64,000 bases of DNA from Thamnidium elegans (Eukaryota > Mucoromycota > Mucoromycetes > Mucorales > Mucoraceae). The position numbers and the translations under genes are program-made. The notes beneath the pieces are model-generated. The model worked only from the letters and a program-made list of their open reading frames with translations. It made no database searches and was not told the origin of the DNA. Where the stretch lies: NCBI GenBank assembly GCA_025201345.1, contig JAIXMG010000001.1, positions 1,736,001 to 1,800,000 on the forward strand. The letters are read 5' to 3'. Below are positions 50,387 through 62,000 of this stretch, piece by piece (position 1 is the stretch's first letter; every line of letters starts with the position of its first letter).

Positions 50387-51290
50387 CTAGAACAGTGTTT
50401 TATTATAGCATTTAATGATTTGGCGTTTAGAGTGACTACAAACGCTATGAAGATCACTGATGAGTACATCATTACAGACATCGCCAATCCCATTAGATAA
50501 CTTTTCTTCCCTCATAAGCTGATCACGCTTCATTTTCCCTTTAACTATTACCCAAAATTGTTCAATGGGGTTCAATTCAGGTGAATAAGGAGGTAGATAC
50601 ATGACTTTGTGGCCTTTACTTTCTATTTTCCGTAACATCGGCTTGGATTTATGAATATAAGCATAATCCATAACGGTATAGCTTCCCTTAAAAGTTTCAT
50701 TGAGATCCATTACACTAAGAAGCTCGTTCATAAACTTGATAAAATGAGCAGTAGTCGTACCTTTTGGTGTTTGCTTATTACTGGCAGGATCGTCGTCAAC
50801 TTCTGGATCCTCTGTACTAATCTCGGTCGCAGTTCTCTTTTTTTCTGAATGTAACACGGCGTCATTACGAAGTAGCTCGTTATGCTCGGTTGTAAATGAG
50901 CTTTTCGGACCACTGTTCTGTTCATATTTTTATACGCAACCTCTTCTGTCCCTTCGGTAATACTTCCACCATCTTAACGCAGTGCAATAATTAATATTTA
51001 AGTCTCTTGCAACCTTGAGGATTTTCGAGCATACGGTCTATAAACGTTTCTCTGGTGAACTCGTTGTAATTGTTGTATAACTTCACTGATGGTTTTAACT
51101 TACCAGGTTTTGACTGCTTTTTAAGTGAGAACCCTTCAGCATTTTTTTTTGGGGCGCTTAACGCTCAAGTAAGTTTGTCGACTAGTTATTGTTTCAAGAA
51201 CTAGGTTGGGATCATCGATATATGTTAAAATATCCTCCATCGGATCGTAAACTTTTTCTTTTTCATTAAAAATGTCTCCCTGTCCATCTT
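50387..51290 (-). pseudogene. Tc1/mariner (IS630)-superfamily DDE transposase, degenerate
   Basis: The C-terminal half is an open frame (50387-50857). It holds YTVMDYAYIHKSKPMLRK (second catalytic Asp; the residue after it is Tyr where Asn is usual) and VMYLPPYSPELNPIEQFWVI with the final Glu. Upstream, a helix-turn-helix-like piece (VARDLNINYCTALRWWKYYR) is followed by an in-frame TAA and GPKSSFTTEHNEL. The segment that should hold the first catalytic Asp is missing, an internal deletion of probably more than 100 codons. Further upstream lie PMEDILTYIDDPNLVLE and a frame-shifting A9 run. Inactive remnant; terminal inverted repeats were not located. Confidence 0.75.
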
Positions 51291-51947
51291 CATAAAAAAA
51301 AAGTATTCATTATTATGTTATATTTTATTAGAAAGAGAGAGGGACAAAACCAGATATAGAAGATATGCGACAATTAGTGGTATATTGTTATAAAATTCGT
51401 TAAAAGTCTAAAATAAGATGGTTTTTAATAATTTGAAAAAGGATAGTTATTTTATATGAAGTGAGATTTGAATTCAATGACAGTTGAATTGATTGTGTTA
51501 AAGATAACCTCTTATAGTTTATTGTGATTATTTGTGCATAAATAATCTGTGCCTGACATTTGTATAAAAGGGAAAGTGGTGATTTTCCTGCTGTACCACA
51601 AATAAATAAATACTTTAATTATTACACAGGTAAATAATTAAGTTTGTCAAATAAAATCCAAACTAAACCTTGAATAGTAATCAAAAGGTTAGATATATAG
51701 CTGGTATATATCAGCCAGCTTCACTGTAACTAGGCAACACTACAAAAAAAGGCCACACAAAAAAAGATCACACAAAAAATGCCACACGTCACACAAATCA
51801 TGCCAACGAATCACGGGTATAAATTGACCCGTTTTTTTTTTTCCTTTTTTGTTTTTTTTTCACAACTACAAAAGGTAACTGGCCAGATATTTACTAACTA
51901 TTATTACAGTTTTTGGGACTCTGATCAAGTCTTTTTTCTGTAATAGT
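51291..51947. other. AT-rich spacer between transposase remnant and MITE
   Basis: About 650 bp with no gene. Around 51745-51800 the motif CACACAAAAAA or CCACAC recurs several times (AAAAAAGGCCACAC, AAAAAAGATCACAC, AAAAAATGCCACAC), a short degenerate direct repeat. Confidence 0.5.
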
Positions 51948-52193
51948 AGTGCTTATGGTACCATTTGCGCCTTGTAATCTTTTTTTTTGTGTGTTTGCAG
52001 TTTGACTAATCCGTGGTGGTTTTTTTCCGGAGAGGCAGATTGTGGGTTTACATCCCCATTCCGCTTTCTCTTACCGCGGGGTGGGGATGTAAATTCACAA
52101 GTTGTCTCTTTTGGAAAAAAGCCCTGCAGATGGGTCAAATCTGTAAATCCTCAAAAAAAAAAATTGCATGGCGCAAATGGTACCATAAGCACT
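51948..52193. mobile_element. 246-bp foldback MITE
   Basis: The ends are perfect 24-bp inverted repeats: 51948-51971 (begins AGTGCTTATGGTACCATT) and 52170-52193 (its exact reverse complement). Inside, the two arms stay alignable: a T-rich stretch, then GCAGTTTGAC/GTCAAATCTG, then a perfect inner stem TTTACATCCCCA/TGGGGATGTAAA around 52048-52093. The whole element can fold on itself with arms of about 105 bases. No transposase is encoded. No clear target-site duplication was seen in the flanks, so the outermost base may have drifted. This is a non-autonomous foldback element. Confidence 0.85.
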
Positions 52194-52355
52194 GGCTGGT
52201 AGAAAGTTGGAGTGATACGAGGAGAGAAGGAAAGTATCATAAAAACATTCTGCTGCAAATAAAAAAGAGTTGATTTCTAACTTTTTCTTATTTAGCAACC
52301 CAACCCAAAGGGCCAAAAAAAAAAAAAAAAAAAAACGAAAAAAAAAAGCTATAAA

Positions 52356-52466
52356 TAAAAATGAGTGCCTTAAAAATGAGTGCCTTAAAAATGAGTGTCT
52401 TTAAAAATGAGTGTCCTAAAAATGAGTGTCCTAAAAATGAGTATCCTAAAAATGAGTGTCCTAAAA
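52356..52466. repeat. 15-16 bp minisatellite, about seven units
   Basis: Units close to AAAAATGAGTGTCCT follow one another seven times, with variants GCCTT, GTCTTT and GTATCCT. After this the pattern decays into A/G-rich sequence to about 52560. The plus strand reads repeated KNECP and the minus strand repeated hydrophobic SFLGH/IFKAL units. Both are consequences of the 15-bp period and not evidence of a gene. Confidence 0.9.
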
Positions 52467-53740
52467 AGAGAATGAGAAAGCGTTTTAAAAAAGAATGTCT
52501 TAAAAAAAGAGAATGCATTATAAAAAAAAAGAGAAGGCATTATAAAAAAGAAAAGGCTTCTTAAAAAGGGAAAGATAATGTCTGCCCTAATTCTCATTAA
52601 ATGTAAACATTACCTTAATGTTTTTTTTCTTCCTTTTAATAATCTATCTGCAACATTCTTAATAAAGCTTGCTGTTATTTTTACAGTAAAATATAATATG
52701 TTTGGCTTAGTTGGTTTAACATTTGGCATAATGCTTGACAGTTGTAATTATGCAATGCGTACATGTAAATGGGGTGCTGAATCTTCTCATTATATTATCT
52801 TTTATTTAATAAAAAATTATAAAGTGTACTTCTCTCGGGTACGGTCTTATAGTTTATATTCTTTTAACTATCTTTTTGTTATTATACTCTGTAATTGACA
52901 GTTGCATTTTCTTTGTACTACAACGACCCCTATTTTAAAACTCAAACAAATGCAAATACAATTCCTTTTACTTCTTTTATATCTTTCTTTCTTTCTTTTA
53001 CTTTTACTTTTACTTTCCTTTTCTTTTCTTAATCTTATCCGCCACTTGCGACATGTATTTTTATTTTATTTATGTATTTTGTTTTTTCTTTTGACATTGA
53101 GCATGTAGCAACGAAATGTGCCATATTATCCAAGTCAGTTATAAAAACGTAGTAACAATAAAACACTCCAAAGGGACAAGAGTTAAAAAAAAAGAAGCTC
53201 ACTGAGATACCGCAGTTTAAAACATCGCTCACGTAAGAAATCACTGCTAATTTTACCAGCTATAACAAATAATGGTTCTTAATTTATTAAAAAGCAGAAA
53301 AAGCTTTTTGGACCCAAGTTGTATAATACAAAATAGTTGTTTTAAATATATCTTCGATTAAAAAATTTAAAACGTACTCTTTTGTTTTTTTTCGTTTTTC
53401 ATTTTTGGGGTCAACCTCTTTTGTTTTTTGGCCAAAAATTACCCGTTTTTTTTTACAATTACTATGGATCCAATTTGCCTTTATTGTACAAAAAACAAGG
53501 ATAGCAAAGTACTCGTTTAAACGCATCTAATCCATTTCAAATCAAATTTTTAGTTCAAAAATTGAAAGAGTAATCAGTTTAAAAATAACTTTTTTTCCGA
53601 AAAAATTACACGCGTTTTTTATGTAACTATTTTTCTCGATTTTTTCATTTACATGGTTACGTAAAATGTATTTTTTACGACTATTTTTGGTTATAGCAAC
53701 GATTACAGATCTTTGGAAACCCTTGATTATTTATTTATAA
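52467..53740. other. Low-complexity non-coding stretch
   Basis: Decayed tail of the minisatellite, pyrimidine-rich runs (CTTTT repeats near 52975-53030) and AT-rich DNA. No supported gene. Confidence 0.55.
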
Positions 53741-54600
53741 ATGAAAGTGCTACAACCAAAACTGAGCGAGAAAACACGTATTGAAAAAGGTCGGCTCGAC
53801 TCAAATTTTAATGAAAAAATAACATTCTCGAACGGTAATTACTCGTTCAGTGCTTTTAGTAAAAATATAACTTTAAATGAACTAAAAGAGTCTCAAATAG
53901 TACTTTATTATCATTGTCTTTTTCACAAATAAAAGCAAAGTAGATCTGGGAGAAATTGCAAGTAGCCCGAGAAAAAAAAATCTGAAATTGAGTCTAATTA
54001 TTTATCAGAAGCCGACTACATCATTAAACTATAGAGTCTTGTACTAGAATTCATTTTTCGAGAGACTGGTATAATATTGCATTGGGGGATAAAATCCGGG
54101 ACAACAGCAAAAATCCATTCAGAACGAAATTGAACTTGAGGCTTATTGTTAGTACATTATCTTTTCAAAATAAGACTGCAGATACTGCGATTGGAGAATT
54201 TTCCAAGTCGGTAGAAGAAAGCAAGTTCTACAAGAACAAACTAAAAAGCCTTTTAGCGTGCAAGCTCAATTTGAATTCGAGCTTAAAGGATGCTGAAAAA
54301 TTAAATTTAAATTTGAACACTGTCAAAATAAGTTCTCCGTTCGTTATTGTAATGGGCCTCGATGCAGCAGTTTACAACGTAACTTTATCTTCTGGTGGTT
54401 TATACGTTTTACATAAAAGGTATAAAAAAAGTAAATTTTTCACGTACTTATTTTTTAATTTTTTTTTTGGAAGCTTGTAATGGATCTGAAAAAGTTTGAT
54501 AATATGGTCGTTAGTTCTAGAAGAAGAAAAAACAATAAAAAAATAACATCCCAAAGATTTACTGAGGACAATTGCAAAGTAAGGTTATAGATATGTGGTA
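53741..54600 (+). pseudogene. Degenerate ORFs of unrecognised, possibly repeated family
   Basis: Frame 53741-53932 reads LQPKLSEKTRIEKGRLDSNF; frame 54082-54480 includes NPFRTKLNLRLIVSTLSFQN, FSKSVEESKFYKNKLKSLLA and AAVYNVTLSSGGLYVLHKRY. After 54470, pieces in other frames (ACNGSEK, SSRRRKNNKK, MWYPPKYETNN) look like the continuation. The sequence reads as protein but is cut by stops and frame changes, and its codon use is AT-rich like the surroundings. I do not recognise the family. Its place among element remnants suggests it belongs to a dispersed repeat. Confidence 0.35.
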
Positions 54601-55933
54601 CCCACCAAAATATGAGACGAATAATTTTTTTTAGTGTATGAAATTATCAAGCTAACTATTATATACTGATTAAATATGCTTCGTGCTCATAATTTTTTAT
54701 GATTATATAATTACATCGAAATAAAATGTAGCTTATATCACATTATGTCGCTTTTTTTCGTTAACATTGGAAAACATAATTTTTATTTGAAAGTAATAAC
54801 AAGATGGATCTAGAACTGCAGCTGAATATATCGCAAGCCGGCTACCTGATTATAATCAATACGTATAATGGAAGCAGCCTATTCCATACTAAGCGACAGA
54901 ATACTCACAAGATGTTGCTAGAACGTTTAGGAAGAACTCATGATTCCGCATATTTCCCATAACCAGGTATATATTTTCATTTGCTATAGTTGAAGGGACC
55001 CCATTACGCGAGCTGGCGCCATTATAAAATCTTGCAAACAAATTTTAACACTCTACATTCACAATTTCTTATAATATTTACCTCTAACAAGAGTATACTT
55101 CACAAACCAAACATATAAATTGTTCAAAACGCGAATTAAGTTGGTCATTTCTGAATTACCAATTTCTTGTGAACGAGACTTGCTAGCAAAGCTAGCCCAA
55201 ATGGCGGCTATTCTAGAGACTTTGCTATTAGATGCCATTTCTAATAGTTACTAGCTTCGCTTCAAATACGATGCATTATATAAGATACAAATAATACAGA
55301 ATATACCAAAGCGTAATACTTCCAGTAGTTAAAATCTTTGGCGCAAATCAGGTTCAACAATAAATGGCTTATCTACTGAGAATTAGTAGTATCCTGTATC
55401 GCTGTGTCTGTTAACAATAATGTAATAAATAATGGCTCAGAAAATATTTTGTTTAGTGTATCTATGAAGCAAATTTTAAACTGCACTTGATTGGTCAAGC
55501 CAAGAACTATTCTTTTAAACCTAATTTTCAGCCAAGATCCGGGATTTTGGGTTTTCATAATTTATTGTTGTTATTACATCTTTTCGAGAAAACTGAAGCA
55601 ACAGATTTATCGTTGAAAGTCGTATGTAACAATAAAGAAAGAACAATGCAACTATGTAGAAAAAAAGTAAGAAAACCGATTATAGTAGAAGACTCCTATA
55701 AATTATAGTTTTTGATTACGATTAAACAATTTACTTACATATGGGCTTCTCTTATGTATCCAGGAGACTAGTGTTCATCATAAATGACAGAAACTTACAA
55801 AGAAATTAAAATGAATGATATTACACAATACACGTGACGCCTATTTTCCATTTCACAGCGTGAAAGTGCATTTTCTGTTTTTTTTGTCCTTTTTCTTCTT
55901 CTTTTACATACATACTTTTTTCTATTAATAATA
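54601..55933. other. Non-coding stretch upstream of SEC4
   Basis: No supported gene. A short open frame at 55487-55708 has no family features. GC-richer patches lie at 55006-55025 and 55180-55260, the latter with the near-palindrome GCTAGCAAAGCTAGC (55182-55196). The last 100 bp, rich in CTT, are the probable SEC4 promoter. Confidence 0.5.
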
Positions 55934-56906
<973 letters not shown>

Positions 56907-57031
56907 ATTATATTTCGTTTAATAATAATAATAAAAAACTCTTTTTTTTTGTTATGATATCGCACACACACACACATACGCAGGCAGGCACGCACGCAGG
57001 TTCTTTTATTTATTTTTTATTTGTAGGTGTT

Positions 57032-58588
57032 TTAAAGAATAATACAATTAGCCGAGGATTGATGCTGACCTGCAGCGTGACCCCGTCTGCCTGTAGCATA
57101 TCTACCGTTACTATAACGATTAGAAATATCGATATTTTCTTGTTGAAATGAATAAAAGCTTTTGATGGTTAACATTGGGCTAGCTTTTGCCAAGGCCTCT
57201 TTAACACCAGATTCGGTAATACTTGAACAGTCTAATACTTCGACACTAATTCTTCTATTGGTAAAAGAAAAAAAGCTTGAATTAGAATCAGTTGACATTT
57301 TTCGTTTTTGTTGTTGTTCTAGATAGATTGCAATTGTATTTAGCACTTGATCTGTAATATTACAATTATCGAGTTCGATATGTTGTAACCTATGGCATAT
57401 CCCTTGTAGTACTAAGTATTTTATAGAATCATCTGAAATCTGTGTGCAATTTGATAAGCAAAAGCTTTCTAAGTGTGGTTGATGTTTAGCGATAGATTTA
57501 ACTGTAGCGCCTGTAATTTGATGTACATCTTCCAAGTCTAAATAAACCAGTGTCCTTAACCTTGGAGATAAAAAACCGAAACCTTGATCGGTTAATAGGA
57601 CACAACCAGCTAATTCAAGATGAGATAGAGTGGAAGAGTAAATAGCTAAATTTCTTAAGGAAGCATCAGTTAATCTAGCACAACTTGATAAGTTTAAATG
57701 AGTCAACTTGTTGTGAGAATATGATTTCAAAAAAGATAATAATGCGGTATCGACTAAACTTGTGCAGGCAGCTAAAGAAAGGTGACTTAAATGAGGTAAA
57801 CAAGAACCTAAAGATGCCATTGTGATATGGTCCAATTGTGGGCAACCATTTAATTTTAAATATTGAATGTTGGAACAAGTTGTGATCATAGATACGATAC
57901 CAGGTCCAGTAATGTTTCTACACCAGCTCATATTTAGTTTTTGTAACTTGTCTAAAGATAAGCCTAATAGAGTGGTCATCTTTATCGTGTCTAGACCTGA
58001 TACATCTAGTACTTTTAATTCATTCGATTTCTGCAAGCAATAACCAATACTAGATGCCGATAAACCTCTACAATCTTTTATAATTAATACTTGAATATTA
58101 GGACAATTTTCAGCCAAAACCCTTAAACTGTGCCCTGTCAGCTGAATACAACCTCTATTATTATTATTGATTTGTGATTAGTAAATATTATTTACATGAA
58201 AATAATGATTACCTAAAATTGGCAGTTTTTAAGAAGTGAGAAGAACATTTAATCAATTTTAAAATATGTTCAGTTGGAATCGTTTTATAAAATGGTGTTA
58301 CATTTAATGTTGTCCACAAAGAACCGTCGTATACAAGTTTATTCCACTTGAGACAAACCTATTTATTATTATTATTATATAATAGAATACGTTATATAAT
58401 AGAATACGTTATATATATATATATATATATATACATATCATACCATAGTTGATTTTAAAAGATCTTGTACTGGTAATTCTTTAAGAATTTTAATCTGTAA
58501 TTCATCTGGTAGCTTTGTAACTATGGGTCACATAAGTAAAATAACGCAATTAAAAAAAAGGGGGCGTTGCATAGTTACCAAGTGACAT
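57032..58588 (-). CDS. F-box/LRR protein (GRR1/FBXL-like)
   Basis: Four exons (58579-58588, 58444-58520, 58213-58358, 57032-58154) encode 451 residues. The first exon is 10 nt (MSL plus one base). F-box: VTKLPDELQIKILKELPVQD, then WNKLVYDGSLWTTLNVTPFY. At least nine cysteine-containing leucine-rich repeats follow (for example KLNMSWCRNITGPGI, YLKLNGCPQLDHITM, HLELAGCVLLTDQGF, HIELDNCNITDQVL). It should recruit substrates to an SCF ubiquitin ligase. The C-terminal tail is Arg/Gly/His-rich and ends NCIIL; the last four residues CIIL form a CaaX-type prenylation signal. Which SCF pathway it serves is unknown. Confidence 0.85.
58376..58434. repeat. Duplicated 17-mer and (TA)n run inside an intron
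   Basis: TATAATAGAATACGTTA occurs twice in tandem, followed by a TA dinucleotide run, within the second intron of the F-box gene. Confidence 0.75.
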
Positions 58589-58739
58589 TTTCAAATAAAA
58601 ATAAAAATTTAAAGGGAAGAAAAGAAAAGAGAAAAATAAAAAAAAGGCGTGATTGACATGTTTAAAATGAAAATCTTGACAAACTCATGATGCAAATATT
58701 TATTTTTTTATAAAAGGGTCACAAGGTAATCGTCATCGT

Positions 58740-59410
58740 TTATTGGTTTTCAACTAATTTGCCTACAAAAAGATATTTGGATGCAAAGTGTTGTTCCCAC
58801 TCCCTTAGAGATTCCCATTCTTCTGTTGTAAGATCCTCTAATTTATCAATTGCTTCTTTAGGGTCTGTTAACATATCACGGTCAAATGAATTATTGGCTA
58901 ATCCACGAGAAGCATCATGTCCGGCAAAATTAGCATAAGGTCCACCTAATATTTTGCATTATTAATCCATAGTTATATTCTAGCAGTTTTATATATATAT
59001 ATTACCAGGTCCATAAAAATTTCTGCCTCTAGTAACATCGTAAATAGATCCATTGACAGCCATTAAAATACGTCCTTCTTTACCATGACCATCAAAGGGT
59101 AAAAGGTCGATAGGTGTATAATTCTTAAATACTATGACTTCGGGATGTTTTGCTTCTTGAATCATTGGTTTACTAGAACTAGCATAAGAACGAACAACAT
59201 AAGCAAGTATCTATGTACATATTAGTTAGTTTCTACTTGTAAAAAAGTTGTTTTTTTTCTATCTTACAGCTATTAAAGCCCAGTTAACAGGATTATCTAT
59301 TTAAAAAAATTATTAGCTTCATCTTAAATACAACTTTAACTAATGTTTAAACCTTTTAACTGTCTCATCAAAGTGTTGACGGTAGTGGTCATTGTACGTT
59401 GTGTTGACAT
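58740..59410 (-). CDS. DAP1: DAP1/MAPR family cytochrome b5-like haem protein
   Basis: Four exons (59353-59410, 59268-59296, 59006-59210, 58740-58945) encode 165 residues. A membrane segment (NPVNWALIAILAYVVRSYA) is followed by a cytochrome b5-like domain: LLPFDGHGKEGRILMAVNGS, IYDVTRGRNFYGPGGPYANF, AGHDASRGLA. The tyrosines of YDVT and FYGPGGPY are the haem-ligand region in MAPR proteins. Dap1 supports sterol synthesis by stabilising cytochrome P450 Erg11 and affects damage resistance. The second exon is 29 nt. Family assignment is strong; the Erg11 link is inferred from yeast. Confidence 0.92.
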
Positions 59411-60115
59411 TTTGTATTTGTGTTTCTCGTAAAATAAAAAATAAGAGAAGGAGGGACTAATTTTCTTTTTTATTCAGTAAGCGCTTTTAATCCCGTTTCG
59501 GCCCTTCTCCATACACTTGTAATTGGTTTACAGTCACACGCAGTTGATTGAATTTGGGGGGGGGGGAGGAAGAAACCTTATCAAAATATAGAAAATGTCC
59601 CTGTAAAAAAGGGGGTTATTGTGGTTGATTCAGTGGTATAAATATAAACTTTTCCTTTTAAAAGAAACAATAAAAAGATGAAAAGGGCAGAAATAAGCGA
59701 GTTTCTATTTATTTTTCGCTGGTAGGTCTATCCACCCCCCAGCACATATGCCGGCTATACTTTTTAAATATGGCAAAAAAAAAAAAGTTGCATAAACAAG
59801 TAGCTTCATCGATGAACATGCTCTTTTCTCAGGTCTTTTATGTTTCAGACTACAAACCTTTAAAAGTAAAGGAAATGGTTGGACCACGTTTAATGCCTTC
59901 TAATTGTCTATTGTTTCGAGAGATACTGGTTGTTTATTTTAAATATAGAACCAATTGATTTTTTTTGCAATCGAAAGAAGAGAAGATTTTTTTTTTGCTA
60001 AAGATTGCTATAATGGATACATCAGTAACAATGAGCAAATAATATATATATAAATATAAAGGTCAATACCTTTTTATAAATTACATTTTTAAAATATAAA
60101 AAACTTTATTAAACA
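59411..60115. other. Intergenic between DAP1 and the membrane-protein gene
   Basis: About 700 bp with a run of G at 59558-59566 and a run of A at 59775-59786. Two overlapping short open frames on opposite strands near 59705-59958 carry no family signal. No gene supported. Confidence 0.55.
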
Positions 60116-61011
60116 ATGGAAGTAATTGCAACTTATTACAGAGCATTCGCAACAGAAGGTAAATCATGATTTTATTTTTTATGTTACCTTCTTTTATTAA
60201 AACTTAACGAAACATGCAATTTCTTCATTTTTCCCCCCCCCCCAATTTAGTTAATGACTTTTGGAATTCAACGACAAGCCCTTTGGTTTCTACTCCTTAT
60301 CCTTTCGAATCATCATCGTCCACTACCAGATCTTCTTTATTTATAGAAACATCTACTTTCTTTGATTCATCCACCGAGATTCCTACCTTTTCTAGTGACT
60401 ATACCACTTATATGGGTAACGAAACTGCTGCTCTTCCCTGCAACAAAAACGGTCATTGCCTCACTGGGTACGGTCGCTTTTTGGAGTTTTTTAGAAAATT
60501 ATTCGGATACATTATCAGTTCTCCAGTCAAGATAATAGGCACCATAGTCATGTTTCTTGTAAACTACTTTTTCCCAATCGTGAACCGAACTGTATGTGAT
60601 GTCTCTGTCAATAATCTTAGTGCCTCCAAGCGTGTCCTTGATTTTGCGCTTAAAATATTCTATGTTGTTGATAAGGATGCTCCGGAAAAAGTAACTGCAA
60701 CTATAAAGTGTGTTGAAATTCCTACAGATAAAAGAGATTATTGGTACACTCTAAGTAAGTTTTTTTTTATCGTATGATTTTATATATACTAAGTTTTTGC
60801 TGTTGTTGTTATAGTTTCTGCCGTGTGTGTATTGTTCATCTTTCTTTTCCTAGTTTTGATTGATGCGAAAAAGTGGAACACTCGTCCTATGCCAGTACTT
60901 ACACCTTCACCAGCGTTAAGAATAAACCGGGATTTAATGTTTCATGATGAGCCTGACCGAGATGGACCAGCTGGACCGAATGAACGACCTGATGATCCAT
61001 TGATTGGATAA
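60116..61011 (+). CDS. Unidentified membrane protein with Ser/Thr-rich ectodomain
   Basis: Three exons (60116-60158, 60251-60754, 60815-61011) encode 247 residues in phase. After MEVIATYYRAFATEG comes a Ser/Thr-rich segment (residues 16-80), likely O-glycosylated, then a cysteine pair in LPCNKNGHC. A hydrophobic stretch near 103-125 (YIISSPVKIIGTIVMFLVNY) may be a membrane segment. A second cysteine pair lies in TVCDVSV and TIKCVEI. A clear transmembrane helix is SAVCVLFIFLFLVLI near 184-198, and a short Pro/Asp-rich cytosolic tail follows. I do not recognise the family. Cell-wall or plasma-membrane sensor is one possibility, by analogy only. Confidence 0.65.
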
Positions 61012-61247
61012 ATAGGAGTTGTTGTTTTCATTAAACAAAAAATATAATAAAAAATCATTAATTCGCACAAAGAAAAAAAAAAGAGGGAGAGTTTTAATAA
61101 AGTGGTTTTGCTTTACACTGAAGGGGGATTTTTATTTTTAAAATAAAAAATATATACAAGGTAGCAAAATTCAATATAAAAAAAAAAAGAATGAACAATA
61201 CTAATACACGGTCTACTTATTATTTCTTGTGACTCATTACGACAAAA

Positions 61248-61969
61248 TTAGCTTACGATGCTTTTTGCACAGTTTTTGACCTTGGTTAAACGGTCAATGT
61301 CGTGAATACTCAACATATACGCGCCTTTCAAAGCAGCTGTTTGAATTCCACTCAAGGCTAATAAAAAATGCGTAAGTTTTTAACATACCAAAGAATTAAA
61401 ATAAACACATACCGGTATCCACTGTAAAGACTTGCATCATTAAATCAAACAATTGTTGTACACCGGGTTTGTCACTTTTTGTAGGATCAACAGAGAGACC
61501 AAATGTTCCCAAAGTTGCTAAATGATAATGGAATATTAATACTGCATAAAAAAAAAAAAGAAGGAGAAACTTACCCATTATTTCAAGAGCCATTTCACTT
61601 AAATTATCATTCGACAAAAGAGGCCACATTTTTTCCAAGATGAAGTTATTATATAATTTCTTCCAACAGTCCATCGTATAAAAAATTAACTCGAAAGACT
61701 TGAGTATCTGAAAACACTTTCTTCTTGAAATGACTACCAAAAAATAGATTATTAAACAAACTTTTTTTCTTTATTAAATAAATAAATAAAAAAAACTACA
61801 CCTTACCTTTATTTTCCTCATTTTGGAGTTGTAACAACTCTTCAAACACCTTTTGCGTAGTTACTTCCAAAGAAACAGTTTCGGTGGAGTTTGGCCAGTT
61901 ACAAGTAAGAGCCATTTTTTCATACATAATCTTAATCTGTATGCAAATATAAAATGATTAGTGAAAAAG

Positions 61970-62000
<31 letters not shown>

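Noticed and set aside
51953..52202. Overlapping small ORFs on both strands
   Set aside because: They are the two readings of the foldback MITE arms, not genes.
52361..52564. Lys/Asn/Glu/Cys/Pro-repeat small protein
   Set aside because: Produced by the 15-bp minisatellite; no promoter, intron or homologue and no conserved start.
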